The translations under genes and the position numbers were made by a program. A DNA stretch of 64,000 nt from Gautieria morchelliformis (lineage: Eukaryota; Basidiomycota; Agaricomycetes; Gomphales; Gomphaceae): NCBI GenBank assembly GCA_015179125.1, contig WHVA01000253.1, positions 1-64,000 on the forward strand, given 5' to 3'. Of the stretch, positions 36,124 to 47,240 are shown piece by piece. The stretch's first letter is position 1. Every line of letters begins with the position of its first letter. Under the pieces are notes generated by a model, which ran no database searches, was not told the DNA's origin, and saw only the letters and a list, made by a program, of their open reading frames with translations.

Positions 36124-37139
36124 GACGAGAAAGTGGGAATAATGAAGGCTGTAGGCTATAAGCAAGTGCTGGGATGGGTAGACAATATACAGTTTCTTCT
36201 CAATATGATCGTAATAAAGATAATGCATAACCCCCTGAAAATGCATACTTCGGTAATCAAAGAGGAGTCTTCACCTGAAATAGCTGAAAGAGCCAAACTG
36301 GGAGCGAACCGTTGAGTACGAGATACCACGCGTGGACATTGACCAGAGCAGAGTGTTCCGCAGGTCGCTGGTATGCCAATATAGCCATCCCTGTCCAGTG
36401 CCCGTTGGGCCGCTCCAGTCATGCGCCTAACCTTACTGTGTCGCTACTAATATGGTTGCCGCACGAGCCCAATGTTCTGTAGGAACATAGTCATCATTCG
36501 TTCACCCACCGCGGAGCCAGGTAATTTCGACGTATTCCGAGGAGCGGAAAAGAATAAGGGACGACGTGTTGGATACGCAGACGCGTGATAACCATAACGT
36601 GACATCACGCGGTGTTCTTTTTCCTTTTACAGAGATGTATACGTCTTGCGCAGAAGCAAGACACTTCTTTGTTCTCTTCTTAATCAAAGTCAGCTAATTT
36701 AGTGACCCTATTTACGCACCTTGCTACAAACATCCAGAAGTCAAAAACTACGAAAACATGTACTTATTACACGTCGACCATAATTCCACGAGCCGATTTC
36801 CTTATATCAAAAATTTGGGGCCGACAACACTGAAAATTTGGCCACCCTTGAAAAAATTCGGGAAAAACCTGAACATGATTACCTTTGCCAAATTAAGTTC
36901 CGGCTAACAGCTGCGGAAAATGGAAAAAACACGTGGGTTTTGTTAGTAATCCGAAGGATGACTCAGCCGCCGAACCGGCACGCACCTAACCGGTGGTTTG
37001 AGGGTCTAGGTGTGCCGCCACGGCAGAAATATATTGGTAATCAAGAGGATGAGTCAGCCGACGAAACCGATGTTCAAGAGCATTCTCAACTCCGGGAGTG
37101 TGGTGCACCGGCACGGCATCGGCACAGCAAGAGCTCAAA
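36124..37139. other. Upstream region of M2 up to the right inverted repeat
   Basis: This holds the presumed promoter of M2. A + strand frame at 36838-37260 (140 aa) contains a direct repeat (TGACTCAGCCGCCGAA near 36960 and TGAGTCAGCCGACGAA near 37050) and no known domain. No other gene is seen. Confidence 0.4.
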
Positions 37140-37550
37140 GATATTATTATCCCCACTATCACATCTCCCTTCTGATATTAAACTTGTATTTACACGATTA
37201 CTAGATAGATTAGACATGCAATCAGCGCAGCAGTCGGCCCATCAAACCCCCGGGGCCTGAGCTGCATATACGCGCATATATGTTCTGGTACCAGCGTCTC
37301 CGTCGTAGCACACTTCCTAGCTAGTTAAATAGCCAGTTGCATACACAATGATTCTTTAGTCAATTGAACTCACCCTTATTCACAAGTTAGTGTTCTGTAG
37401 TACAGACTTGTTGATTGTTTCGACGCGCATATACCTTGTGCAAAACTCACTTCTCGATCAAGACGACCTCGAACTTGATTTGAATCCCATCTTGGAGTCT
37501 GAATCTAATTATCACTCCACCTAGAATCCTCTCAGTCACGACTCTTAACA
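37140..37550 (+). repeat. Right inverted repeat flanking transporter M2 (LTR-like)
   Basis: It is the reverse-complement partner of 32797-33210 and ends CGACTCTTAACA. In + orientation it has an LTR-like layout: a TTAAATAG box (37324), then a C/T-rich leader with CATATACCTTGTGCAAAACTC and then the CA end. The following 5 bp are GTCAC; no matching 5-mer was found at the partner copy, so the two are not the ends of one simple insertion. Confidence 0.7.
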
Positions 37551-38254
37551 GTCACCAGGTTCAAGGGTTCCCATAACTCATAGATGGGTCATTGCAAGAA
37601 TGAAACAAATATGAAGCACAAGTTGACTCACGGGCATGAATAGTTATAGTGTTGGCTCTGTCGCAGCGTACATCCAATGACCTTTGGCCAGTTGGTGTGG
37701 CTGTACTAATTATTTATGTAGTGGACCAATGTTCACAATCAATTTTTGATTTTTAAATTCTCTTTTAAATGAATGAGACTACATCAAGTGCACAAATTAT
37801 TGTGTTTCAAATTCTTTGGGCAGGGTGCATATGTGCCACTCTGCAGCAGCCCACCATAGCTGGTCAAGGGAGGCATTGTATTGCGCGCTCGTCTGGTCTG
37901 CACCATTTTCCATTCTGTTATACTATTAGCTGTATTTTAAGTCCTAGTATAATACACAGTTTTTTCTGTGTTTTATAACTGCCTTTTTAAGTACAAGAAA
38001 GGCTGAAATTCAGTGTGAAATGTTTCTGAAAGGACCATTCTCTCTACTAGATTTAAGGGTCACGCCAATCAACCGGTGTACTTAAATTCAGGTAGGCGAG
38101 CACTTAAAATTGGTAGCTTCTGCACTGATATATCAGTGCATAATGTATTGAGGTAAGTGCCCGGTCTGCCTGCAGTGCATTGGGGCAGCAGGGAGCTTAT
38201 GTGAGCGCGAGAAGGCGGGAGGGCACTGCGCTACAGGAGGAGCAAAACGTAAAA
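37551..38254. other. Nothing recognised
   Basis: This is AT-rich sequence with no reading frame of interest, no known repeat and no structure beyond short A/T runs. Confidence 0.5.
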
Positions 38255-38600
38255 GAGGCAAGTCATGGCAATCCGATGCACATGGCGGCATCCCACGGCT
38301 ACGATAGCATCATTTGATTACTGTTAGAAAGGGTGTAAACCCACCAGAAGGAGAGGATGAAGGGCCTTGCCAGCTACCAAGGGGGAAGCAAAGCGATGGT
38401 TGGATTTCTGCTTGAGAAAGGAGCGGCTGTTAACACGCAAGGAGGAAAGGATGGTGCTGTGTTGCAGGCTCCTAGGGGGTGACACCACAATCGTTCGGTT
38501 GCTGCAAACGCACAGACGTGGATGCTCTAGGAGGACGTGCCTGCGCTGGAGGCTGCATTTTCTAAAAGTCACGCCAGCGAGCATCGATCAGCTGCAAGCA
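38255..38600 (+). pseudogene. Ankyrin-repeat gene fragment
   Basis: Pieces of ankyrin repeats can be read in more than one frame: NPMHMAASHGYDSII then a stop then LLLERV (38274-38335), FLLEKGAAVNTQGGKDGAVLQA (38403-38468) and a DVDALGG piece (38517). The words match the common fungal repeat type with LLLEKGADVNAQGG and ALQAAS. Stops and frame changes split it, and neither a NACHT nor any other domain is present. It is a decayed remnant of a larger ankyrin protein. Confidence 0.6.
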
Positions 38601-40083
38601 GACAACATTAGTGAGCATATGGTGACGCAACCGCAGCACCAGTTAGTACTTCGGAATACATCGGTGTTCAAGAACGTGGATCCTGCTGCGAATTAAATGT
38701 GACATACTATGAAAGAGTCAGTCTGAGTCCTGATATTCAACCTCGACCCCGAGAGATGATATACTGTAACTGTATACAATCCTACCGCACCAGGATTCAC
38801 CTGTCAGCGGTCGGGAGGAAGAAACAGCCCGGGTAAGGGAAGAAACAGCTCGGATATTTGATGAAACACCAGCTAGTGGAGGAGGGACACCATGAACGAA
38901 CACTAAGGGACCAGTTAGCCCACCGGGAATGTGTGCTAAGAGAGGAGGCGGAACTGGTGTCATAGCGCAGCGCAACTGGGGCGCAGCTACTTCTATTTCC
39001 TGGAGCCGGTGGTCACCATTACACACTTTTCTAGCGTGAATGTTATTGACAGTCAGATAAAGAAAGGCAAGGGGCAGGGGGGATAAGAAGGTGGTGAGGA
39101 GTATGGAGATGTTGAGGGGAGGGCGAGGGGGAACAATAGACTCTGAAAGAGAAGCAGGAATGAGAAATGTAGCCAAGGACAGGCAACGGCTTATATGACC
39201 GACAGATGCCAAAGAAGAGGGGTTCAAATGTGGCTGGAAGAAAGGAAAGGGAAACTTACGTCCTCGCTGCTGTGAAGATAGCGCCGAAGGTAGTTCGAGG
39301 ATGAGGTCCAACTCCACATGAACCTGCGGACGCACTATTGATTACAACTCTGTCCAAGGACCTCGGACAAGTCCGCGGACAGTCTCCACTATGAAGTTGC
39401 TCAGCTCTCTCTCTCTCTCCAACGCAGGTCCTCTTCCGTTGCCCCGACAGCCGTTCCATTGCTGCACATGTTTTCTGTTTACTTCCACTCGCGTGTGGCT
39501 TAAAAGTCGCCACCTTCCACCCATTTCCAGCATGGTGCACTATCCTGAGCTGTATATGGGATGGCTTGGTCCATATAAATTTAGGTCATGGCTGTGGCTC
39601 AGGTGAGTGGAACAAAGCCCTTTGCAACAATTTTCTGATTATTGCATTGTCTTTGTCGTGTCTCCTGTAGGGAGCTGGGAGTGTGCTGTGGTCCTGTGGA
39701 CAGTTGAAATATTAGCGAGTAGACCATGGGATCGGTAACTGAATGACGTTCATAGAATAATGCAAGATGGCTGTCACTCTTTGCCAACTTCATACTAGCT
39801 GCGGGGTATAGTAGGCAAGTTAAACCAAGCGTGATGTGGCTAAGACGTTCAACCTGGAGTGTTTCTTGTCAGAACATGGGAATTAATCTTCCCCACCAAC
39901 ACAACTCAAACAATGTAGTACCACGGAAACGTGCGTTCCTTTCTCTCATCGCGCTTCACTGTGATATGCGCGATTTCCTTGCCGCCATTCTATACGCAGA
40001 AATCTCTACCCCCTACACGGGGAAATAGGATAAATGAAATCTCATGAAACAAGTTTTGTCAGCTCAATCCAGATACTCTTTAT
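38601..40083. other. Unassigned; long minus-strand frame without domain
   Basis: A 205-residue frame at 38718-39335 (-) contains hydrophobic runs (ISILLTTFLSPLPLAFLYL) but no family I know, and a CT-rich strand can produce such frames by chance. A TC dinucleotide run lies near 39405-39418 and a CATATAAATT box near 39571. No other feature was recognised. Confidence 0.4.
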
Positions 40084-42538
40084 TGTTGTAAACTGGCATA
40101 TATTGCTTCATCTATTTACTATGTCAGCGCCGCCTGTGTTGTAAACCGGCATTTTCCCAGGACTATCCGCTTTAGGATACACCTATCTAGTTCCCACTCC
40201 GCAGTCCCCTGACCAAGCACTTGCATATGCATCCATACGTATAAGTAGCTAGCTCAGTAGTTACAACAAATCCAATGGTTTTAGCCCTTCACTCCCATGA
40301 GGAGTCCGGTTGAGCGAGTTAACAGTGTCCTAGCTAGTGTCTATTCTCTCGTGCGTTGCGCTTCGTGTTCCGCTCCGTCTGTCTCTATCTCCCTCCTTGT
40401 CCCCTTTCAACAGATTAAGAGTCTCAGTCTCGCCGACGGCGAGCTAGATCCGACCACGCTGTTACACTACGCGCACTACGTTCCACAGACGTACTATTCA
40501 AACAATCCCGCGCTCATCGTTTATCAAGCATTGGCAACTCGTTCCTCGCCACCTACCCCATCAAACATGCTCATCATCTCGAGCTTCAGCACCCATTCAT
40601 GTATCAAGCAAGCATTGCGGCCCCTTCGTCACCTTAGACCCAGCTGTGCTTCAAGGGGAGCTGTCCCACTTCATTGTGCCACACATCGCCGGCGCACCTG
40701 TCTACATGCAAAACTGACGCACCATCGAGCGTTGGACTCACAGGACTCACAGGGGTACATTACGCAGTACATTGCCATATCCCTGACATTGATCCGACGT
40801 CGTACGAGGCGTGCCACTTCATGCGCTCGCCGTCAACACCGTCGACGCCGCTGGACTCGCGCAGTCACCAGCAAGCTCACTCCAGGGGAGCTTCGACATT
40901 TCTACAGGCACGCAGTGCCTTGTATTCGTTTCTAGGGACTCTCAAGGTATCTCTAGATATTCCTGGATGGCACACAAGTCCAAAAAGCCACCCAACATCG
41001 TTCATCACCGCATCCGCACTCCAACTCGCTTCCAGGACAGCGCGGACGATAGCACCCACTTCAAGGGGTGCACATTCGTCTCTGGGAGCCACCAAGAGGC
41101 ACACAGACCCCTTCTTTCGACACATAAGCCGCGCCGGCCGCGCAGCCTTCATATCTTGCGATCATGGCTTGCACTGGGCATGCCACCCCGCTCAGGCACC
41201 CAACCGCTCCACCTCGATCTACATTGATACCGGCCTCTTGGCCGTTCATTTCTACGACTTTGCCATCGCCTTTTCATCCAGAATTGTTTTCCCCATCAAA
41301 TTCTATTCTTTACCGGCGTCCATTACTGTTCCAGAAGCCACCTAAGCCGCGCTGGGCGTGCAACTACGTCCAATCGCGCTCGCGGCCCCCACTCACTCCC
41401 CTACATCTTTCACGCCTCTATACACGACCCTTTCACCTCCCAGATGCCGTACTGACCTCCAGGATCCTGTTCCACCCACACTGCATTGCCGCCGCCGCCG
41501 CTTTCCTCAATCTGAAGCGGCCATTCGTTTTTGGGCACCCATATGCTTCAGGATTGCTCCAGGGCCTTCCATCACACAGGACCCTGTCCAGGGGACCCTT
41601 TTCTGTGCATCCTGACTCCCTAGGTCCATTTCTGCGAGATCAGCGCCGTGCGCTCACTCCACGCCTTTTCCCTCGCCCATCTGCACGACGCCGGCGCCAG
41701 CCGCCATTTTATCCCTTTGCTAGGCCTCCCGGCGTTCCCGGGTTTCTCTGCTGACTTCATACCTCAGGACCAGGTCCGGGAGACCCTTCCCCGCACATCC
41801 TGACACTTCACATCTGTGTTCGTCAGGGAACTACCATGAACCAACCCCTCACACCGTGTATGCCGACGCCACTCTTCTTTCGCCTCCGGCACCGGTCTCT
41901 GCATTTCCCTTTGACGACTGAGGTCAAACCGATGCTCCACATGTGTGCCCCGCACTGCGTCCTTGCCTGCGCCCGCTCCCTACGTGTCTGCATCATGCAT
42001 CAACATCCCCTCCACTCCTTTTATTCGCCGACTTCTTTTGATGATCCGAAGACCTGATTACGTGCGCTCCTGCCGTCACTGACGCCGTCCTCCCATATTG
42101 GCCCCGCATCAGTCTCCTTATCTTCAACACATCACTTAACGATCTAGTTTCATTCATGCAAACCTCATCAAAACCTCATGCTTTGGAGTTGATCAGGTTT
42201 GAAGGGGTGTATTGTAAACTGGCATATATTGCTTCATCTATTTACTATGTCAGCGCTGCCTGTGTTGCGAACCGGCATTTTCCCAGGACTATCCGCTTTA
42301 GGATACACCTATCTAGTTCCCACTCCACAGTCCCCTGACCAAGCACTCGCATATGCATCCATACGTATAAGTAGCTAGCTCAGTAGTTACAACAAATCCA
42401 ATGGTTTTAGCCCTTCACTCCCATGAGGAGTCCGGTCGAGCGAGTTAACAGTGTCCTCGCTAGTGTCTATTCTCTAACACGTTGCGCTTCGTGTTCCGCT
42501 CCGTCTGTCTCTATCTCCCTCCTTGTCCCCTTTCAACA
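40084..42538 (+). mobile_element. Non-autonomous LTR retrotransposon (TRIM/LARD-like), 2455 bp
   Basis: Two direct LTRs, 40084-40412 and 42208-42538, start TGTTG/TGTATTG and end CAACA and are flanked by the 5-bp duplication TTTAT on both sides (40079-40083, 42539-42543). A purine tract (TTTGAAGGGG) precedes the 3' LTR. The 1.8-kb interior is C-rich and shows no gag, protease, RT or integrase. The LTRs differ at roughly a dozen positions (about 96% alike by eye), which points to a fairly young insertion. The element must have been moved by proteins supplied elsewhere. Treated as a fossil. Confidence 0.9.
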
Positions 42539-43190
42539 TTTATTACAAGACGATGATTGGCATTTTCTAAGACTGGAGCCTGAGCTCACCAGACTATCTC
42601 TCTGCTTCCTTCTCTTCTTGGGTAAATAGCTTTCCCAAAACAGGTACCGCCGACGTAATACACTGCTGGAAGGTGTTGTCCTCATACAAAATATCTGACA
42701 TCGCTACCGTCAGGTGTCATGAATTGCTGAGCCTTGCGTGAAAGTGCGCGCTGGTTGTCGTCTGCAACTGCCCTTGACTCTGCCGATATTGTTCGAATGG
42801 GATTGTGTAGTCGCTGATCTCATATAAATCTGGTCTACCTGTAGATGAAAATGATCCTAAAGTGTTTCTCAGGCGTGCCGAGCGTCTACGCCATGATGAG
42901 CGAGTGTGAGGAGGCCTCGCACTCTATCTAAAGCATTCTACATCGATCTCAGGACATCAATCAGGGTGAATGAGGAATTACTTAGCATGAAGGAAATAAA
43001 AATAACAGGTCCACAATGTCCTAAAGTCTGAGCTTAAAGTCATTCACGAAGTAAGTATGTGCCAGTGCTGAGCTTACATAAATTCCGATTCCCAAGTAAA
43101 TGTGTCCGCTTGTATCCATAACTCACCAATTGATGGCTGAGCACCCACAGATTGACTTCGATTGTGACGACCGCAGTGTCACCCTCTAGA
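42539..43190. other. Upstream region of the kinase pseudogene, repeated near 48.3 kb
   Basis: No start codon could be fixed here. 42890-43190 shares several blocks with 48250-48480 (TAAAGCRTTCTA, CGATCTCAG, GTCCGCTTGTATCCATAACTC, CGATTGATGGCTGAGCACC, GACTTCGATTG). A third short match, GTCCTAAWGTCTGAGCTYAAAGTCAT, is at 43017-43042 and 54605-54630. Confidence 0.5.
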
Positions 43191-44189
43191 CATGGCTCAC
43201 ATTTTGGGACTCCACCAGGTCCTGGCTGGCTGAGCGAGGATACACACTCTTCGAGTATGGTTATCATTGGGGGAAAAGATACGTCGGCGACGTGACGTAC
43301 TGGGCTCCCAAGCTAAATGACGCGTCCGTTTCTCACGTGGAGCATCCTTTTTCAAACTTTGGGGGAGATGAAGAGGGTATACCAGTGCCGCCTCTGAGTG
43401 GACACGTCGTGGTTAGTCCATTTATTCTTCACGTTCGGTCAACGCTCATTCAATTCAAGCCACGCATCGCATTCGCCCAAGATTCACTGCAGCGTCATAC
43501 TGTGTTGAGATTGACCAAGAAAACTTCCGACGAGTACAAAATTTTGCAGTTATTGATTAAGGAATCAAGTCTCCAGTCTCTGGAACGGTTCGATGGTGTT
43601 TTACCGCCTTTGGACCTCCTCGATCTCGGAGATCACTGCATTGTGGTCATGCCTAGGTACAGTATACTTGTTGTTTTATGAAGAATCCTCATTCACCACA
43701 TCGTAGATGGGGTGAGTTCGCCTTCCACCCATCAGGAAAAAAAGAGGGTGTTACTTAGCTTTAGGTAGCGCACGTAGCACCTTTAGCATTGTAGCAACCC
43801 CCCCTGTCATGTAGCCTTCCGTAGCCGACCGCCTGCCATCGTAGCGCGACGTAGTGCCCTGTAGCATTCCACCAAGCTCCGTAGGGATTTGTAGTCCGCT
43901 GAGGCCAGCCGCTACGGGGCACTGGAGAGTCGATGTAGGGGGCAGTAGCATTTCCGCATGGCTGCATATTGTGTGTAGCTATGCCCATACGGCGTGTATA
44001 GTTGCGTAGAACGGCGGTGCAGCCTTTGGATTCCGGTGTAGGCATGCAGATAGGGTATAATACAGTCATTGGGATTGGGAAAATGGAAGAATTACATATA
44101 TTATACACGCTCTGCACGGGAACGAGGATGCAGCTAGTGCCCTCTAACTATCCAAGTGCTCATTGTCATCGAGTGCCTGGGCAGTGCGA

Positions 44190-45113
44190 GCGAATTTGGC
44201 GGCATTGAACGCTGGCTTTTGAGGGTTTGTGACGATGTTTGGGAATCCAGCATGCGCACTGTAACAAGACACAGGAAGTAAGACAATGGTTCAGATATAA
44301 ACAGGTGGAAAAAAACGCACCCTCTGTGATCATGCAGGCGCTGCTGGTGATGCACCAGGGCCTAGACCCTGTTCTCCGTGGGTCCTGTCCATGTGAACAT
44401 TGTCAGGACGTGGACCTGGCGAGGAGGGACGATGCGGTTGGGCCGCATCGCGTGTCACAGACCGGAGGGGTACGGGTGAGCTGGCTGTCTGGCGCCGAAC
44501 AGCATTAGACACCGAAGGCTTCGAGGCGGCTGTGACAACCACCATTGTGGCCTTGAACGCAAACTAGATGAAAGGTGAGTGCAATAACCAAAAAAAAAAA
44601 AAAAAAGGGGGGTATGTGGATGACGGACCTCGTTCGCCTGGACCCCACAGGAACACATACGGGTCTGAGGCCCAGGTTCGTCCTCGGAATCATTGGCGTT
44701 TGGGTCACTGAGGAACTCTGCGATTTCCTCGTCCCCTAGGCCTTCATCCCTAAGAGCCGTGACCTCTGCATCCAAGGCTCGGGCTTCCTCCTCGCGTGCG
44801 AGGCGACATTCCCGTTGACGTGCAAGTCGTTGGTTGTCAGCCTCTACCTGTATTTCTGGCACATTTCAGGGTAGAGTACTCACATAGCTCAAGATAGATG
44901 GTACTTACGATACTCGAGTCCTTTTTCGGTCAGGCAACTGCGTGAACTGGGGTTGGTAGTGAGGGTTTCGGTTGGTGCGGGGCCCAACCGAGGACGGGTC
45001 CTCGAGCTTGAATCCTCGTGAGTTGAGGTTTTCTTTAGCACAGTGGAGCGGGTGGGGAGTTGGGTCAGGTTGATCTCCTGTAGAACTTTCCGTTTGGTAG
45101 CCGCTGGAGCCAT
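44190..45113 (-). CDS. Hypothetical coiled-coil protein inside the TIR element
   Basis: The minus strand starts MAPAATKRKVLQEINLTQLP at 45113. Exon 1 ends near LTEKGLEYR at a GTAAGT donor. Exon 2 (about 44855) is charged and helical: QVEADNQRLARQRECRLAREEEARALDAE, then DEGLGDEEIAEFLSDPN. Later exons are likely: one with VVVTAASKPSVSNAVRRQT and, after an intron ending TTGTTACAG, one reading HAGFPNIVTNPQKPAFNAAKFARTAQALDDN to a stop near 44190. I do not recognise the family. Lys-rich start, heptads and acidic patches suggest a nuclear or scaffold protein. It may be a captured gene fragment or the element's own gene. Poly(T) (44584-44603 region) lies in a presumed intron. Confidence 0.45.
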
Positions 45114-45399
45114 AAAGGTCAGTATGCTCGAACGGGTATGCAGTTGTGGTGGTCAGGAAGAAGAAAGGACGCAGCTTAGAGATAACCAGTCACATGACTG
45201 TTAGAGTGGAGCACGGGGATCGATGGCCGAGTTCCCTGCGGCCATGCCTCCTCCTCAGGGGCGTCAGATATACTTATGCCATGCAGACTCAAATGAAGCA
45301 CATCCAATTCAAAGCCATACCTGAGGAAATATGGCGCTGCACTGAGCCACCGGCGGCGTGCTGCATAGACACGTGCCCGTTAGGAAGCCTGCGTCCCTG

Positions 45400-45945
45400 T
45401 AGCTGAATCCCAATGGAGGACACCTGTTACGGTGTTCTGGTAGATCATCCACTGGGACACGTTCATAAGGTTTTCAAACGCGGTCCTAGATGGCCCTGTA
45501 GCAGTGAAACGTGTGCCACCGGCTTCAATCTCCAACTCCCAGACATCATTGGAGCTAGCCAACATGCATTTAGTAAGGAAACACAAAGAACATGAAACTC
45601 CAGACGGGACACACACTGCTAATCCTTGCCATAATTTCCTGTGTTATATCTTCAACATGACAATCCTCCAATACAGCCTAGCCCACATACCATTGTACAA
45701 AAGGCCTTGATGCTGACTGAAACTCCCATCCTGCTGAATGCCGTCAAGCTGGAACCCACTCTGCGCCTGCACCTCGTTATGCACGCGATCATGGGCATCT
45801 GCGACAATGGATGCATTGTCTGAAAGCAAACCGAGTGCAATGCCGATGGAGGATACGTCCAGCGTGTTGGCACCAACAAGGAAGCCAGGCTTGTCCGGGC
45901 GCTGGAAGATATCGAACGCGCGTGCAGTCATGTGTGTACAGTCTG
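45400..45945 (-). pseudogene. Fragment of a polysaccharide lyase family 8 gene, captured with introns
   Basis: Three exons on the minus strand read TARAFDIFQRPDKPGFLVGANTLDVSSIGIALGLL, DAHDRVHNEVQAQSGFQLDGI, QQDGSFSQHQGLLYNG, then NYGKDYS and, after a second intron with a GC-like donor, NDVWELEIEAGGTRF and QWMIYQNTVTGVLHWDS. This is the middle of the alpha/alpha barrel of PL8 enzymes (hyaluronate, chondroitin and xanthan lyases; DGSFxQH and LYNGNYGKDY are family words). Only about 150 of the usual 750 or more residues are present; both ends stop inside the TIR element. With introns kept, it was taken up as genomic DNA and not as a retrocopy. It cannot make an active enzyme. Confidence 0.8.
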
Positions 45946-47240
45946 CACTATGTATTTCTATAGTAGATATGTGCTTGCACTCTAGCTGACCATAGACAGC
46001 AGATGTCTATGGTAGAAAGGGCCTGGATATGTATCTAACATATGATACATAAGGACATTTGAGCACGGAGGACTATGTGGACTTACACAGCCACGCGCGC
46101 GACTACGTGGGCTACGGTAGACCACGTGAGGCGACGTGCTGGTAGGCGCCGCTACCAGAATTTCGGGTTTTTCCTGATGCCCCTGGTTCTCGACCATCCG
46201 CGAAGTCGTCAATTATATGCGCTACTGGCTCAAGGTACTACTAACACTCAAACACTTGATTCTTTTCATCATACATTGACTTTAATAGGGCTTGAGCTTC
46301 TTGCACAAACATCACATTGTCCACCGCGTCAGCCCGTTTCTTCCCTTGTACCACCCAAAATGTCTCATCTCAGTGACATACCCAGGACATTAAGCCTGAA
46401 AACATTCTCGTCAATCATTTTGCGGCTTTCTCCGATGTCAGTCGGAACGACCTGTGAAGGACACTCCGACGTGATGGCCACTTAGTGTATGCCATCATCG
46501 ACTTCGACATCTCCATTATGTTCCCACCCACTGCGACTCGAGAAGAGTGTCGGCTTCCCAGTAACCTGTCGTGGGATGGCGCATACGACCAACCTCATGA
46601 CACGAAGCAGGCGAACTTGATTATGACCCGTTCGCATTCGATGTAGGGTGCCTTGGTTTTCTCTTCTGTCGACAATTCCAAGTGCGTTTTTCGTTCGTTG
46701 TACGGTGCAATCTTCCCTGGAATAGTTAACCCGGACGCTTTCCCACAGCATTTCACTCACACTGTTCCAATGTTTGCTCCGTTAATGGACCGAATGACGA
46801 TGCGTGATCTCAGTCGCCGATTGACGGCTAGTCAGGCGCTCGATTTCCTGGAAAGCTTCGCCTCTGAGTTGACGCAAGAGCACCTGCAGCTTCCTGCGCT
46901 ACCTTGGGACACCAGTAACCCTCAGTATGAAGCCTATGACCGTTGGAAGGGTCTCCCAGACAAATTTATCGAGCATTGGGGTCATTTCCGTGAGCCGAAG
47001 CCGTCATTTCAGATCATACTTGTTCGCCAAATCTGCGATTATGCGTGGGGCTACAAGCTTGTGCAATGGCTTAGATGAGTTCATAGGTTTTGGAAGAGCC
47101 GTCACTTTTAGTATGTTTATAGCACGTTCTTTGCAACTTTCTCCTTGAAGAAATTTCTTTTCTCAACAGCAGCACACCGGGCATCCAGTAGAATACAATC
47201 AGACAACAAAAAAAATTGACTCGCAACAGAACGACACAAG

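Larger units (their letters stand above)
43730..46179. mobile_element. TIR element carrying host-gene fragments (Pack-type), 2450 bp
   Basis: The ends are CATCAGGAAAAA and its exact reverse complement (43730-43741, 46168-46179). Both ends are rich in GTAGC: about ten copies at 43750-44000 and several at 46070-46165 in reverse complement. Removing it restores the kinase reading frame, with CC as a likely 2-bp target duplication. It holds no transposase. Both coding segments it carries lie on the minus strand: an unknown coiled-coil gene and a piece of a family 8 polysaccharide lyase. The short target and subterminal repeats suggest a CACTA/Plavaka-like or other cut-and-paste mover, but the superfamily is not settled. 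Confidence 0.7.
43196..47078 (+). pseudogene. Fungal protein kinase (FunK1-like), pseudogene split by a transposon
   Basis: The left part (43196-43729) reads FWDSTRSWLAERGYTLFEYG, then DEYKILQLLIKESSLQSLERF, VLPPLDLLDLGDHCIVVMPR and, after a 46-bp intron, WGEFAFHP. The right part (from 46180) continues WFSTIREVVNYMRYWLK, intron, GLSFLHKHHIVHR, later AIIDFDISIMFPPTATREECRLPS, WDGAYDQPHDTKQ, DPFAFDVGCLGF and LMDRMTMRDLSRRLTASQALDF. The order is that of basidiomycete kinases with HRD-type catalytic loop and activation segment. Just after IVHR the frame shifts and the expected D is lost, and further stops follow near 46470. If the insertion 43730-46179 is removed, GCCTTCCACC joins CCTGGTTCTCG in frame (AFHPWFSTIREV). 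The gene is dead. The substrate is unknown. Confidence 0.8.

Noticed and set aside
36838-37260. 140-residue + strand frame upstream of M2
   Set aside because: No domain; part of it overlaps the LTR-like inverted repeat, and the internal TGACTCAGCCGCCGAA duplication explains its pattern.
38718-39335. 205-residue minus-strand frame with hydrophobic runs
   Set aside because: No family, no clear splice partners, and a C/T-rich strand that yields open frames by chance.
40297-41754. Long + strand frames within the LTR element
   Set aside because: They begin inside the LTR or run over C-rich interior sequence and show no retroelement or host domain.
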